A DNA stretch of 64,000 nucleotides from Oscheius tipulae. Taxonomy: Eukaryota; Nematoda; Chromadorea; Rhabditida; Rhabditidae. Position 1 is the first letter of the stretch. Each line of letters starts with the position of its first letter. Positions 36,063 to 48,959 of this stretch are shown piece after piece. The notes under the pieces are model-generated. The model saw only the letters and a program-made list of their open reading frames with translations, made no database searches and was not told the DNA's origin. The DNA lies in NCBI GenBank assembly GCA_037178975.1, contig JASJZH010000002.1, positions 7,429,501-7,493,500 of the forward strand, given 5' to 3'. The translations under genes and the position numbers were made by a program.

Positions 36063-37312
36063 ATGATTCGTCTCAATGTGACTGGTCATTTTGCATTTAA
36101 CGAAACTTTATTCAACATCTTGCTGATAACATCAAAGACAGTTGGAACCTTCATCAATGTGTTTACATTCTTTGTAATTTGTTTTTACTCGCTGAAGGAG
36201 ATGAAGGATTACAAAACTTATCTTTTAATGTACCAACTAGCCTCTGGATTTCTTGATTTTCTATTATGCGTTCTTGCTGTCCCAATAATTTTCTTCCCCT
36301 ACACTGCAGGCACCTGTCAAGGATGGCTTCACACAATTTTTGGACTCAACTGTTTTCAGATTTCTGTAAGGGCAACTAAGGGTAAAAAACTATTTCTTGC
36401 ACAGATTAGCCTCTTCACCTACATGTCCCTAGCCCTGCATTTCATCTTGGTCAATCTACTGTTTTACCGTTGGCAACGAGTTTTGACAGAAGGCTCAAGA
36501 CTGAAGATTAAAGGACGCTGGAATATGAACCTGTGGCAGTATGGCTATCTCATTATCGTTGCAACTCCAGTTCCTATATTGTATTCGTTTTCGTTAGACG
36601 ATGCTGAAGAAACAATACGAGAATTTGTTTATGTATCTGTTCCCATTAAAACTTGTTTAAATCTATTTTAGAAATATCCTAGCGACTCCAATCTTGCCAC
36701 GGTCGACGGTATCTATTTTATTAACCCAGGCAAGCATGCCTCTTTTATTATCGCACTTTCCTACCAAGCCTTCTGGTTGGGATTTCAAGCCATTGCCATT
36801 ATTTATTTCAACACGAGTATAACAAGAAACTTGGACAAGCTTCGGAACCAAATGAGTAGTACGACAAGGAAAATGCATCTTCGGTTCTTGAGAATGGTTC
36901 TGGTTCAGGTATCCACTGTCTATATTTTTCATTATTCTTCAGACAATGATTCCCATGCTCCAAATGGAAATCCCTCTATTTTATTGGTTAACCCTAGTTG
37001 CTTTAAATGTTCGTTTTCCGAATATTCAAGGCTAGCTATACTATCGGCTGAGAAATAAAAGTAACTTTAGATGTGACAACGATTACAACCGCCATGGTTT
37101 ATACCCACGGGGCCGTGGGATCGCTCTTCCTGCTATTTTTCAACAAATGTTATCGAGCTGCTCTTTGCAGAATATTCTTGGCTCCAATCAGGTTCCTTAT
37201 TTAGTTTTTAGTAAAAAAAAATTTCAGGAAGTGTTTGACAGGAAGCAGTAAAAAGCCAGCAGTACTACGAAAGCTCTCGCCTTCGACTCCTGTCGATACC
37301 GTTGTCTTCTGA
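36063..37312 (+). CDS. Nematode serpentine (7-TM) chemoreceptor-like GPCR
   Basis: Exons 36063-36365, 36405-36632, 36672-36908, about 36948-37041, about 37071-37188 and a last exon ending in TGA at 37312. The protein has about seven hydrophobic segments: near residues 15-40 (LLITSKTVGTFINVFTFFVI), 55-80, 100-125, 150-170 (YGYLIIVATPVPILYSF), 195-220, 250-275 and 285-310 (AVGSLFLLFFNKCYR). The final segment plus FNKxYR resembles nematode srh/str/sri-class chemoreceptors, which are neuronal membrane receptors; the exact class is not assigned. One join needs a GC-AG intron (CAAG/GCTAGC at about 37041) because no GT donor keeps the frame; otherwise the gene is damaged there. Confidence 0.72.
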
Positions 37313-40300
37313 GAACAAACCTTAACGCTCCATTAAAGAATGTTTTTCCTCGGAAGCTATGTGACGTTGTCGCTTTTCCGGATCTCTTGTGCAGCCAGGC
37401 GTCCCAAAGTCGGTTACCTGCAGCGACTTCCAATTACCCACCCACATTTTGTTGTTTTGATGTTCGTTGCAAGTGGTTTTTGAAAGGTTTTCCGGGTGCG
37501 TTTGGTAAAGCTTGTTTATTGACAACTGCCGTTTTTTAGTCGTGCCCTCACGGTCTCGGCGATCGTCGCGCGGCATAACCCACTATTTAAAAAACTGTTT
37601 ATTCGGTATTCAAGGCATTTCACCTGACCGATCGATTTTAGAGTCTTGGGGAGTTGTTGGAGTGAAGATGAGCGCGTTGAATGATCAGGAGGCTACGGGA
37701 TCCGCTGTACAGGCTAGACTAGCGAAAAAAAATGCCAGGGTAGACCCCTTTATAGACTACCACCCGGGACTGGACTTGCGATCGCTTTATTTAAATTCCA
37801 TCATCCTATCTACTTGACTGTGCGGGCCCTTTCCGCATTGTCTGTCTATCCGGATATCCCGCTTTATTTTTTTTTTTCGTATTCAGCTAATCGGTGACCG
37901 AGAAAAGTTTGTGTGGTAAATTAGTAGCAACTCGTTGAAAATTTAAAAAATAACGATTATGTTTTTGAATTAATGGAAGCAACCTGGATGGTCATTATAG
38001 TAAATACCAAACCTTTATATTAGCGGTCCCTGATTTACTAAGATGCATATAACTTGTCTTGAACAGACTATAGTCAACATTAATAATCAGTACTTCCTCC
38101 TGTGATTGTTACCCACGTGTAACTTTTCACCTGTCGCCACGTAGAACTAAAAGTACACAACTAGACCCACGTTCCGGTATGAAATCATTCAATTTTTACT
38201 AAATCCGATTGTACAATGACGCAAACTCTCACACTTTCTACTGCTATTCACCTTAATTGCGGAAATTGGAAGGATTTCTTGATACTATACTTCTTTTGGT
38301 CTCCTCGCTGATCCCGCCAGCCTCCGGATTACAATTGAATTAGACGAAGCCGCATCTGGAAACCTGGTTGTCGTACAACCCTCGACTCTTTCCTGTTCCG
38401 ATCTCTCCCCATTGTTCGCCTAAATAAAAGATGACTCATTTGACGTCAAACAACTCGGTCCGTTGACCTTGTGCACATCATGAGGTGATCGGATTCGAAG
38501 ACAAAGACCTACTGCCTCCTCCGAAATAATTCTGTTTCCAATTTTCCCTAAAGGCCCCTAGATCAGTGACGCCTATTTTGAGATCGAAAAGGAAATGGGG
38601 GAGGCAGCTAAAGATGGCCTGTTTTGTCAGAGATCAGCCCTCTGATCCGCTTCGGACATTTGACTATAGACCAGAGTCCCTATAGGCTTTGAGACCTCAG
38701 AGGCCCCTTGAGCGATTTTTGGTGATGGGATCGGTATACTGAAAAATTCAGCTGGACAAAAAGCCTGACAGCTGTTCTTCAGAAAAGTTCGTGACGAGAA
38801 AACAGCTGAAACATTCGCTGACTGTTCGATCTCTTTTTTGAGTGGTGCCTAAATTGTTCGCAATCCACGAACTGCGTCACCACTGCATAATTCTCCTTTT
38901 CCAAGTGATGAGCCTATCTTTCCAATTATCTGGTCGAAATTAGAGCGTTCTCTGCATTAAATTGTGGACTTCTATAGCCGGGTAATTTTCTACCTTTCTC
39001 TTAATCTTGCAGCTTATACCTCTAGAGCTATCCCTCGCGTCTAGACTCTCAAAAGAATTGCAGTAATTCGATAGAGTTGAACACGCAGTCAACTACCAAT
39101 CCCTAATTTCCTTGTTTGGTCCCACCGCCAAAGATCCCTACCTAGGAAAACAAAGTAAATTGGAGTTAATGACGCAGAACTTTAAAGAACTACGAATTCA
39201 GTAACTAAAGAGTATAGCTGAACTTTATTTCCTGTCCCACTTTACGAATCTTCCCAGTTAATGAGACCAGTTGGGCACGAGCCCCTTCCCTTCTTCTCCT
39301 ATTGTTATTGTCATTTCACTCGACTGAACATGAAAAACTTAAGTCCCACTCATCCGAACTTAATTCTCCAAAAACTGTCACACAGTCCCAGTCAACACCA
39401 AATATTTGTGGTGTTCAAAAGAAGAAATCGCAGAACTTGGCAGCGGGTTGACGTTTCCCTGAAAGATTGTTGTTTTGGTAAAGAATGATCCGTACTTATG
39501 GCAGCTTGGTCCCGCGACTATCACTACTGATATTTAAACCAAAGTTTGTCTCTTCCTCTGATCCTAGCTCATTCTACATTTGATCTTCCAGAACACATAC
39601 GCATGCTATATAGTGAGAGTGTCAGATTCCCACACGAGCACAAATAGGGCTGATTGTTCTTCGGATTGGCCTTGAAGCTGAGGAGAAAGCACCTGTTCTC
39701 ATCTATTAGTCGCCTGAATATTGATGATAACCAGTTCGACGACAGAAGCACTTTTGATCAGACTCTCCGCAAAGGTCCGCCGCCATTTTTGAACACTTGA
39801 CGCAACGAACAATATCAACAAATCTTAGGTTAAGTGAGTAACGGCGGAGCTATAAATGGCAGTAGGTCATACACAAACCTGTACCAGTCTAACTTGCTCT
39901 TAATCTAGATACCTAGCCTAAGTTTCAGATCCATGCGGTCTGGCTTTAGAAATCTTTGAAGTGTATTTGAACTAACCACATCTTCCTTGGTAAATTAACA
40001 AATCTAGTGATAGGCTTCCATGCACTTCTTTCCAATTTTTGCACCCCACATCATCTAATGCCTAGAACAGAAAAAGTAAAGTCTCACCCAAGCGAGTCTC
40101 GATATTCTAAGAATTCTCGGAGAGGCAGCCTCTTTGGGATTAAGAGGTCATCGTGTAAGAGCTGGATGCGTTCGTTGTTCGAAACAGCTCAGCTTTTTTC
40201 TCTTACCTACAAAAGCGCAACAGTTATTGGACTTGGGACGATTGCAGTTCAAAAGTCGTGCGTGATACGGTACGGGAATGCACCGAGAGCCCCCATTAGT

Positions 40301-42449
40301 ACGAGAAAAGTGTAAAAGCACAACCGCATACGTGTTGAATCATCCAGAAAACAACTCGTGCTCTTCAAAATTAGCAACCTCGTTGTGCTTTTTTGCTCAC
40401 CGAATCCAATAACCCTTAATTAAGCAGTGTATCAAAACACGAAAACAGCCTTATGAAAAGGATCTCTTCCTCGTTCCCAGGCCTCATTTAAGCGGTTTCG
40501 TCAACAGTCATTAGAATTTTGGGCTCGGGCCATTTGTGGCTTAGTTACATTGCTACACAAGTCCCAGCTGACCAGCAGTGACGAAGCTCATTTTCTCCGT
40601 GGCGAGACTAATCTCCCCCGCGCACATGGACACAGCCGCTTAGTTTGATTATGTGCAAAGAGCGCACTTGCGCGAGCAGACCGAACTAATTGAAAAGATT
40701 TTGGAGAGGATGGGGGGAGGCGCATGGGTATGAGTCATATTTCCCGCGTTCCAGTAGCTCCCAGGTCCAGGCGGTTATTTTAAGCTATGCGGATTCTATT
40801 TAGAGGTCCTCCCACCACTGCACAGGAGCCAATTTTCTACCCGGCGTGACATTCTTTCGATTTTCGTCATTCTGTCCCGGCCCCGTGATTTATTAGTTTA
40901 CTGTTTAGGCATTTGTCATTCTACCAACGTTTTCAATATAAGTCGGCCCTTGTTGTCAGCTCAGTCCCATTGCTTTCCAACCCAGTCAGCTTTTTAGCGG
41001 AGTAGTATACTGTAGATCTTCTGGATGTCGATGTTCATTCTTTCCAGCACCAGCCCGTTAACTCTAACCTTCAAATTTAGAAATTTTATCACACAACCAG
41101 AGTATCTGAAGTACTGTGGCTATGGTAGACTTCGCTTTCCCTTCTGGGTACCACGCTTCTCAAAGTTAGATGTTCTCTGGATCGCTCCCTTCCTTTCTCT
41201 CAATCTAAAGATGGATCTGTCACTGAGTGCAACATACTTTGGACACGCTGTCCATCTTAATTGGTTCATGGCGTAACCAAGCGCTTCAAACGTTCCTCTA
41301 GCTCACGATCAAATCAGTGCCAGGCTCATACTTTTTGCAATGGTCTATTTACTAACCTAGCGGGTGTCCTATTCTCTGATTCTGATTTCTAGCCTACTGA
41401 TGTCATGTCCGTTCGGTTTTTCCCTAAATTTAGAGTGTGACACTCATTCAAACAAAATTAGGAGAGTCATGGCTGCAAAAAAAAGGATGACGTCTTCATT
41501 TTTGTTGTTCTGAATGCTAAGGGTGGTAATCAACTAGCGACCCCTGCCTTTCCCCTTAATTTTAGATCGTTGCTTAATCAAATCATCTATTCAAAAAGCG
41601 TGGTTCCTGTCATGCAATCTATACAATTTCACTCATAGTACTTTTTACTGCCAGATGCCCTCATTTCCGTCAAAATACACCTCCTACGCGCTGCTAGTCA
41701 CACATTTTCATAAAACGGCCTATTTTGGGCTTGTACTTGGTGCAAAAGTTTGCCCCTGAATCGAGTTCCTTCCACTTGAATTGCCTATGATTTCATGGTG
41801 TTACTTCACCGCGTTAGTCAGAGTCTGTCACAAAAAGGACTGACTACATCTGAGCAATCGGTAGGAAAGTAAAACAAGATAAAACCAGTTGTGGATATAT
41901 GAAGCCGATGAGTGGGTTGCACTGAAAGATTTCTCCAACTGCTTCATTCCATTGCATTGGTTCCTAAGATCTCCGTGCCCGCCGAAAATCCTTTCAACTT
42001 AATCTTAAAGCAGCTGGGGATGAGCTTCGCTTATTGTAAACAGCAAATATTTTCATGACTACAACACAATGTGGTAGTGTAGCTGGTGTGTCTTTTGTGA
42101 TTTGAGTTTCTAGTTTTCGGGACCCCTTTCGAAACTGTTTTGAGCGGAAATAGACTAACTAAACACTGAGGAGTGCTATCAAATTGAGCTCCAACTTTCC
42201 TAAATTGTCAAGAGCATTCCGTACTCCAACATCTAAACGCGCAAAAGTTAGAAATGTTCCAATTGCTACTGATCTTGCAGTACTTTTTCTGTCCCCCTCC
42301 GCCCAATTAGCCCTGTCTCGTTTATCCCATTAAAATTTGTCTTAATTCATGCTCGTTGAGGTAGAATAATGTCGTTACTACAACGTCTCGATTTCGTATC
42401 ATTTCTCCTCGCTCTCTTCTAACCAGATAACACAAACTCTAGTTTTCAG
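37313..42449. other. Long intergenic region without recognisable genes
   Basis: About 5.1 kb. Scattered open frames under about 105 codons on both strands have no splice-linked partners or family motifs. No tRNA-like A/B-box pair or obvious repeat array was seen by eye. The 3' end probably holds the promoter of the peptide gene at 42450. Confidence 0.45.
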
Positions 42450-42784
42450 ATGCGACCGAGTGGCCTATTTCTCCTTCTATTGGTAGTTCTATGTACAGTA
42501 GTCAGTTCTTCGGCCTACTACGTGCGGAGAGTGCCGGTTGTTTACAAGAGGATACCGCACACATCACCAGCCTATATTTTTGAAGTTAGTTTTTGAAAAA
42601 AAAACTCTCTGCTTAACCACGTCTTATACAGTCACCAGTGTTTTCGCCTGTGCTCTGGCGTAGCCGAAGATCGCAACCGGTGGGAGGAGACTACGAGACG
42701 GACGAGTTCTCTGCTGATCCGTTTGAGGTTTGTTTCGGAGCACAGATCGCATGCACAAAAATTGATATCTGCGTTAGAGCCTAA
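42450..42784 (+). CDS. Small secreted peptide precursor (candidate neuropeptide or hormone)
   Basis: Exon 1 (42450-42584) begins exactly at ATG after TTTTCAG; exon 2 runs 42632-42784 to TAA, giving 95 aa. MRPSGLFLLLLVVLCTVVSS is a signal peptide. The mature part has a dibasic site in WRSRRSQPV and an acidic stretch (GGDYETDEFSADPFE), then a 17-residue tail with three cysteines (CFGAQIACTKIDICVRA). An alternative model uses the GAG/GTTTGT donor at about 42726 and an acceptor near 42968 (CTACACAG), giving a different tail starting LELAHPPSSKIALHHP. An AATAAA at 43238 favours a transcript reaching beyond 43200 and so allows either. The function is unknown; I infer secretion and possible proteolytic processing only. 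Confidence 0.6.
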
Positions 42785-43237
42785 AGTCAAAATACGGAGT
42801 CCGAACTTTTTAGCTTCAGTTCGAAAAGGTTAATTTCACATTGCAGTTGTTTTACAAAGTTGTTTCGCGTTAGCGAAAGTTTTTGATCTGCTATAAATAT
42901 AGAGTTAGACTGGGCTCAGCAAATTATGCCCGTCACCAGACGTTCCTAGCTTTTTGATGCCTACACAGCTGGAATTAGCGCATCCACCCTCATCCAAAAT
43001 TGCATTACACCATCCAAAAATAGTGCCAAGACACTTCGTTCCAAGTATATTATTGCACTTATATTCACGTCAGCATTTCCGCATTCCGCCCGTAATTTAG
43101 ATCTCTTAGATGGCTCTGATGAAAGGCCGTCTTCCGCCCGGAGTTCTCGGCTGAGAGGCGAAGTAGAGTTCAAAACTCTCTCTGTGGCTAGCGATCTCTC
43201 CAACCGACCTACTGTGATCTCTCTCGCGCCGTATTGT

Positions 43238-43243
43238 AATAAA
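43238..43243 (+). terminator. Candidate polyadenylation signal for the peptide gene
   Basis: AATAAA followed by a GT-rich stretch (CTGTTCTGTGCATG). It is the only good plus-strand signal between the peptide gene and the convergent rsr-2-like gene. Confidence 0.5.
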
Positions 43244-43526
43244 CTGTTCTGTGCATGTATTATGTCAAACATAGTCAAAAATAAATCGTATTTTCCGCTT
43301 CCGGTGCTGAAAGAGACAGCTTTGCTTAATCGAAAACGTTTTGAGTGGGAGTTGATGACCAAAAAATGGAAGTGACTCTAGTTCTCGGCACAAATAGTTG
43401 TGCAACGCACGTTTATTTGACATGTTAATCTTTTTGGAACACCCGAGGAGAGAACTACAGCCGGATGGAGTGTGAGAACATGAGAGATACAGGGAGTGTC
43501 TAGCGAGGCTAGCAAAAGACAGAAAG

Positions 43527-45365
43527 TTATTTCTTGGTCACCATGCTGCGCATCTTTCCGTGATTATGACCATCATCAGAGGAGTAGGAATCCGAACTGC
43601 GACTACGGCTGCGGGGAGACTCCCCACCACTGAGAGGCTCCTCTTTGATCTTCTTGGAAGCGGGTTCTGAAGAGCTGGAGTCACGACGACGTCTGAAAAC
43701 ACATGGTTTTGTTAAAAACTAAGCCAGATAGTAGGTAATTGAAGAGAAAATGTTTTACCTAGGAGAATTACTTCTGCTGCGTCCACGTCTTTCCTGACGT
43801 CTGGGAGGTGATCGTTTCTTGTCATCTCTGCGTTTGGGAGATCTGTCTCTGTTCTCTCTCTTCCTTCTGGACGGAGAGCTCTCCTTGTGTGCTGCTCTTC
43901 TGTCTCGACTGTCATCTTCTCTGCGCCGTTTCACTTCAGGACTGTGTTTACGATGACGTTCACGGGACTCCTCACTCTCTTTCTTCACTTCCTTTTCCCT
44001 AAGAAGAAAAGTTGAGAGCTGCAAACTAGAAAACCTACTTTGCCTTTCCTTTCTTCTCCTTCTTCGACTTCTTCTTCTTCTTCGCTTTTTCGTCCTCGGA
44101 CGAAGAGCTGGAAGAATCGTCACTGTCTGAATCAGAGGAGTCTGATGAACTGCTTGAGGTGCTCTCCTTTCTCTTCCTCTTCTTTTCCGCCTTCTTGGCC
44201 TTTTTCTTCTAAAAATTGCCATTAAACATGTGTGCGGGGAACCAACCTCTTTCTCCTTTTTCTTCATCTCCATCAGTGTAGCAAGCATGTTACTTTTATC
44301 ATCGACCGGTGGAGCTGGTTCCATTGCAGCGTCAACAACGTCTGTCTTGTTCATTCTGAATATCGAACTTAAAATCTTCCTTTACTGAAGCACAATGTCT
44401 CCGTCCGTCCGTCACCACGAGAAAAAAACTGGCAAGTCATTGCATATCAAGAATTAAGTCGACAAGTCAGATTTGGGGGAAAACTGCGAACTTAGACTAT
44501 TGGGGAAGCGGCGAAGCCGCTTGTTGTCAATGCTAAGTCAAGACTAAGAGACGGAGAAGCCAGACGGCTGGTCTTCCTTTACTAAAGCGTAATGGTAGCC
44601 GTCATCCGTCCGTCCCCGTGTCCGCACATTTGTCTGTCATACTAATACCCAAAAAGCTTACAAGACATTTCATGTCAAAAGACAAGGCGACCAGTCAACT
44701 GTCGTGGCAACAACTGTCACTGGGAAAGCCACCTCTTATCAGTTCTAAGCTAAGACTAAAGGGCTGCAGAGCTGTCAGCAGCTGGTATACTAACAAGGTT
44801 GTAGGGAAATGGAAAAAAAATTATCAATTGATACTTACTTCTCCATGGAACTACCAGGAACATAGTCCTTAGCCAGTCCCAAAGCGTCTCTCATTCTGTT
44901 TCTGCCTTTGACTGCATACTGCATTCTGGCATGGCTGTTCTTAATATCCAAATCATCGTCGACATTCAGTTCTCCGGATTCCAGTTGACTGAGCAAGAGT
45001 TTGCGGTAGTCGTTGACCTTCTTCTCGATCTCGTCCTCGTCAAACCCCTAAAAATCTTTTTTGAGAGCATAGTATCAAACTCTCACCTTTTCCTCCATCA
45101 AAGTCTCAAATTCAACACATTTCATCTCAATGGTTCGCTTGCGAGCATGCTGTAAAAGTTCCTCGTTCGGCTTGCGATTGATTTCTGCCTCCATTTTGCG
45201 GAGATCATCCTCTGCATTGTACTCGACGCGTTTCTACAAGAGACTTGTAAAAGAAATCTTTAAAAATTTTCTTACCCTTGACAGCAACACGCTGGATAAA
45301 TTTGCCTGGACATAGCCATTTGTACCCGAGCCACGGGCCGTTTGTAGACCAATGCCGTTATACAT
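43527..45365 (-). CDS. rsr-2: SRRM2/RSR-2-like spliceosome protein (CWC21 domain plus SR-rich tail)
   Basis: Seven exons (45365-45276, 45233-45087, 45047-44839, 44355-44247, 44208-44039, about 43999-43759, about 43693-43527). The N-terminus [20 protein letters not shown] is the hallmark of the Cwc21/SRRM2 family, followed by [14 protein letters not shown] and the CWC21 helix region [18 protein letters not shown]. The second half is acidic/serine ([20 protein letters not shown]), Lys-rich, then an Arg/Ser-rich tail ([15 protein letters not shown]). The family binds the spliceosome near Prp8 and Snu114 and aids splicing; C. elegans RSR-2 also links to transcription. The ATG is two bases after TTTCAG. 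Intron 3 hosts a copy of repeat family R1. The upstream neighbour on the same strand is an NHE exchanger. Confidence 0.93.
44490..44800 (+). repeat. Dispersed repeat family R1, copy 2
   Basis: Lies in an intron of the rsr-2-like gene. It aligns with 9180-9430, sharing GTGTCCGCACA, ACTAATACCCAAAAA, TTCATGTCAA and AAAGGGCTGC in order. It begins with a short palindrome AAGCGGCGAAGCCGCTT. Confidence 0.75.
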
Positions 45366-45706
45366 GGCTGAAAAGTAGTAATTAGAACCTGTTAGTGGAT
45401 TGTTTTAGAAATAAGGGGCTATGGAAAATAGAAAAAGAACGCTCATTTTTCACGTGACGGTATTTCGAAAAACTATAACTGAAAACCGATTAATTTAACG
45501 CTGCAATTCTCAAGGACAGTTATCTGTCATTTGCTTCATATGATACAAACCGGGATTAAAATAAAATAAGATTCGAATAGTCGAGGCTTTGTCGATTGAA
45601 GGATTCGAATCGGATTTTAGTTACCGTAGTGGTAGGAAAAGTTAGAGCGCGGTTACTACAATAGAAAAAAATAGAGGGACAGACAACTGGAGAATGTGAA
45701 GAACCT

Positions 45707-48700
45707 TCAGCAGCAAGTGGCAGGCTGGGTAAAATTTCGATTTTGAGAAAAAGCGACATTCTTATACGCTTTCAAAAATTTTAAATTTTCGATTGTTAAG
45801 ATCGCTTGTGAAAATCGAAGTCGGAAGAGCAAAAACTGGAAGAAACAACCCGTGTGTTCTATAAAAAAAAAAATCCTCTTAAACTCTTCATTAAAAATCT
45901 CTCTGTACAATATACAACAATAAAATTCTGCTCTTAAATGGTGAGTCGCCCTGTTCAATTTCCCTAAATGACTTTTTTTTAGCTTTAAGTAGGGAGATGA
46001 ACTAACACTACGAGATCCTTCCTGGTTAGGCAACAACGGCCCCGAATGGGCTTCATACTGATCATAGACTCTGATTCCATGGTGATCTTGGATAACGGAT
46101 AAGTCAACCGCGGTAAAACCTCCTGGCTGTGGCGTCCCAGCGTTCAATTGTCTAAAAACGTTCATCAGGCAGAATTTCAAAAATCTTACGTGTTTGTTCT
46201 GCTCCTCGTATGATTCATCAGTGCTTGCACAAAGACCTGATTCTTGGAAATGTCTCCGCCTCCCCTGATTAAATCCTTAGCATCGTCCATCTGTAGCCTC
46301 TTCCACATCCTGACAATCTTTGTGTTGTCCATGTTCTTCATGCTCTTCTTGTTCACGAAGATTGGCTTTACATAGGTGTTATTCACATACTGCCAACTGG
46401 AATTGGATTCAGAAACAAAGGAGCAGCTACATACGTGTCTCTGACCCAGTGGTGTCCCTTGAAGCCAGCGATGTCTTCCATTCCGGACATGGTGTAGTCG
46501 ATGAGCTAAAAAGTTGCTTTGTAGTTGAATCCTTTAACAAAAATGCGACTGCTCATTACGCAAAATAGAATCAACGGGTTCTCTGGCAAACAATACGTCG
46601 GGTTCTACTTAATTTACAACGAACAAATCCCTACCTCCTGATAAATGTGCTCGGTCATGTTCTTCTTGTGGACATTCTTCTTCTCCACCATTAAAAACTC
46701 AGCAATTGGCTTGAGAGTGATTCCCTGAAAAGTGTTTTAGTAGCACCGTTTCATAAAACTGACCTGCAAGAACACAGTGAAGTAAATAATACAGATACAG
46801 CTAGTGATAAACATATTCTTGGCCGGAATGTCTGGCAAAGCTACGACAAGTCCGTAAGCGATAGCTCCACGAAGACCTCCGTAAGCCATAATAAACTGAT
46901 CGACCTGTATTAGAAGTTATCGAAACCAAGATATGCTGGATACCTTAGAGAACTTGTTCAGTCGGTACTTGTTGAGGAAGGTGCACATGACTACGACTCC
47001 TAGGGTGCGGTAGACCAGACAGAAAACACAAGATAGGACAATGAAGGCACTGTCCCAGTGATGGTGAGAAGAGACAGTGGAGAGGCCGAGGAAGACGAAG
47101 ATTACTGTCTCGCTGGCCATGGAGAGTACCTGTAGAAATTATTAGATACTACTGCACACAATCTGCAAATGGACTCTTTGCTCTTAAAAATTAGGCTGGG
47201 GAGCCTTCTGAAAATGTTCTGCAAAGTTGTAGACATGGTCAAAAGCTACCAAACTATTGAAATTCACTGCTTATGGCTCGCGCGCGCCTAGACAGTACGA
47301 GTGAGACCAGGCTGAAATCTCAGATAGCAGCTAGATTGTGTGGGTGGGACTAAATTCAGACTAAGACTAGCTTATTTACTCTGTCAAAATCTATTTTAAA
47401 TTGTCCTCGTGTCTCTGTCTGTGTGTGTGTGTGTCTGTCTGAAGCCAATATTGCCAATTAGTGTGCACTATTTTGTGCGCACACTAATTGTTTGCAAGTC
47501 AAGCCAAATCGAGTCAGTTTGGGAGATAGCTTCGTTGGGAGGACGTTGCTCCTGTCACGGTACCTCGATTGGAGGGAATGCGGACAGGTTGTAGTGAGAG
47601 GAAAGGGTCACGACAGTTGGACAGAAGGAAGTAGGAATCGAGCAGTTTTGGAAGAATCGGATTATTACTGGCATTGAGCCCCAAGGGGCGTTAGCATTAC
47701 TTGTAATATGAAAACATGCAAAAACCAACCTTGATGAAGTAGTTGATTCCAGAAAGTGCGTCCGCTGGAACATTTTCCTTCACGTACTGTTTCATAATAG
47801 CTCCACAGAAAACAATACTGGAGCATTTAACGTTTAAAAACCAGTACAGTAAACCTACGCCATAATACTAGAGAGCCCAAACATTTCAGCGACCAAGTAG
47901 CAGAGGTAGGGAAGAAGAATAACGAAAATAGCATTCAGTACACGAACTTCGTGGTCACTCGAGTATTTCGTGATGAAGGACGATGCAAGTCCGAAGATGA
48001 TTCCCAATCCGATTCCTCCAATACAGACGATGAGGTAGGACAAACCTCCAAACACGTAATCTTGAGCGATCAGTGTCTCTCCATTCTCAATCATTTCCGT
48101 GAACAGAGAGAACATTCGGTAGAAGACGACAGCCACTCCGTCATTGAGGAGGGACTCTCCGAAGACGGAAATGAATAGCACGTCGTTAACCTACGAAAAA
48201 ATTCAAAATGTAGAGCTGGGACTTACTCCAAGTTCTTCAAAAATAACAATTACTGCCACGGGATCGACATCGGCAGCGATCGAACCAAAAAGAAGCATTT
48301 GAACAAGATTGGTCTCGATAGAAAATAGTCCAGTGAGGGAAATGGCATATAGGGATAAGGCTGAAAAAAAGGTCATGCATGGTCGGTCCCTGTCTCTCAC
48401 CAATCGAGACAATGTTCCAAGTTGTTCCGATCATAGCGAAGCAGAGAATCGAGCCTAAGTTGTCGAAAAACTGCCTGGCAGGCATAAAGTATCCGGCATC
48501 GAAAACGAGAGGAGGTAGAAGATAGAGCATGAAGGTAGAGTTGTTTAAGAAGAAAGCATTCTGATTCACAAGTAAACTTAAATATGAAAAAGGCTTACTC
48601 TGTCAATTCCGACCAGCGTGAAAATGATTCCAATAATCAGACCGACCATAATGAGGAGGGCAGAGTCGGGAAACATTTCCGTGAGGTGTGGAATTGCATG

Positions 48701-48944
48701 GAAAACTACAGAATAGATTCATGAGAAATTTTTGAAACTCACTTAATTTGGCTATGCTGGCTACTACAAGCCATAACACAATAGAAAGTGGAACCTTGAC
48801 TTCTTTCCAAGCAAAAACTGCGAGTGGATAGCGTTCCGGCACCTCTTCTTCCTCCTCTTCCTCACAAGCCTTTCCCGTGACAATGGCTGCCGACAGGAGC
48901 AGCCCTAGCAAGGCTGCCCACAATAACCGTTGCCATCTCGTCAT
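45707..48944 (-). CDS. Na+/H+ exchanger of the NHE/NHX family
   Basis: Multi-exon membrane transporter starting at 48944 with signal sequence [19 protein letters not shown]. Family motifs in order: [52 protein letters not shown] (transport-site acidic and Asn residues), [11 protein letters not shown] and [16 protein letters not shown]. The membrane part has about ten to twelve hydrophobic segments. A cytoplasmic tail follows ([31 protein letters not shown], and [17 protein letters not shown]). NHEs swap cytosolic H+ for external Na+ at plasma or endosomal membranes. The tail end is uncertain: beyond about 46010 the open frame runs to 45707 but becomes AT-rich and unlike the rest, so a splice to another end is possible. 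An acceptor (ATTCTTAG) lies about 14 bases before the ATG. Confidence 0.92.
47405..47690 (+). repeat. Dispersed repeat family R2, copy 1
   Basis: Starts with TCTG/TG microsatellite (about 47409-47442) and continues with unique sequence that aligns with 55000-55260. Both have CGCACA-AATT, GCAAG-CAAGC, GATAGCTTCGTTGGGAGGA versus AACAGCTTCTTCGAGAGAA, and a CTCGAT box in the same order. It lies in an intron of the Na+/H+ exchanger gene. Confidence 0.65.
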
Positions 48945-48959
48945 CCCGGTTCAATTTCT

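Noticed and set aside
37512-37817. 101-codon plus-strand frame after the chemoreceptor
   Set aside because: No motif or splice support; probably chance.
38000-42400. Possible tRNA or other structured RNA genes
   Set aside because: I scanned by eye for paired A/B-box-like sequences and found none convincing; tRNAscan-SE would be needed to exclude them.
42961-43362. 133-codon minus-strand frame
   Set aside because: It is the complement of the likely 3' part of the plus-strand peptide gene, which has a poly(A) signal at 43238; no family match.
43755-44354. 199-codon Lys/Arg-rich frame in the rsr-2-like gene
   Set aside because: It reads through an intron; proper splicing gives the family-consistent Lys/Ser frame instead.
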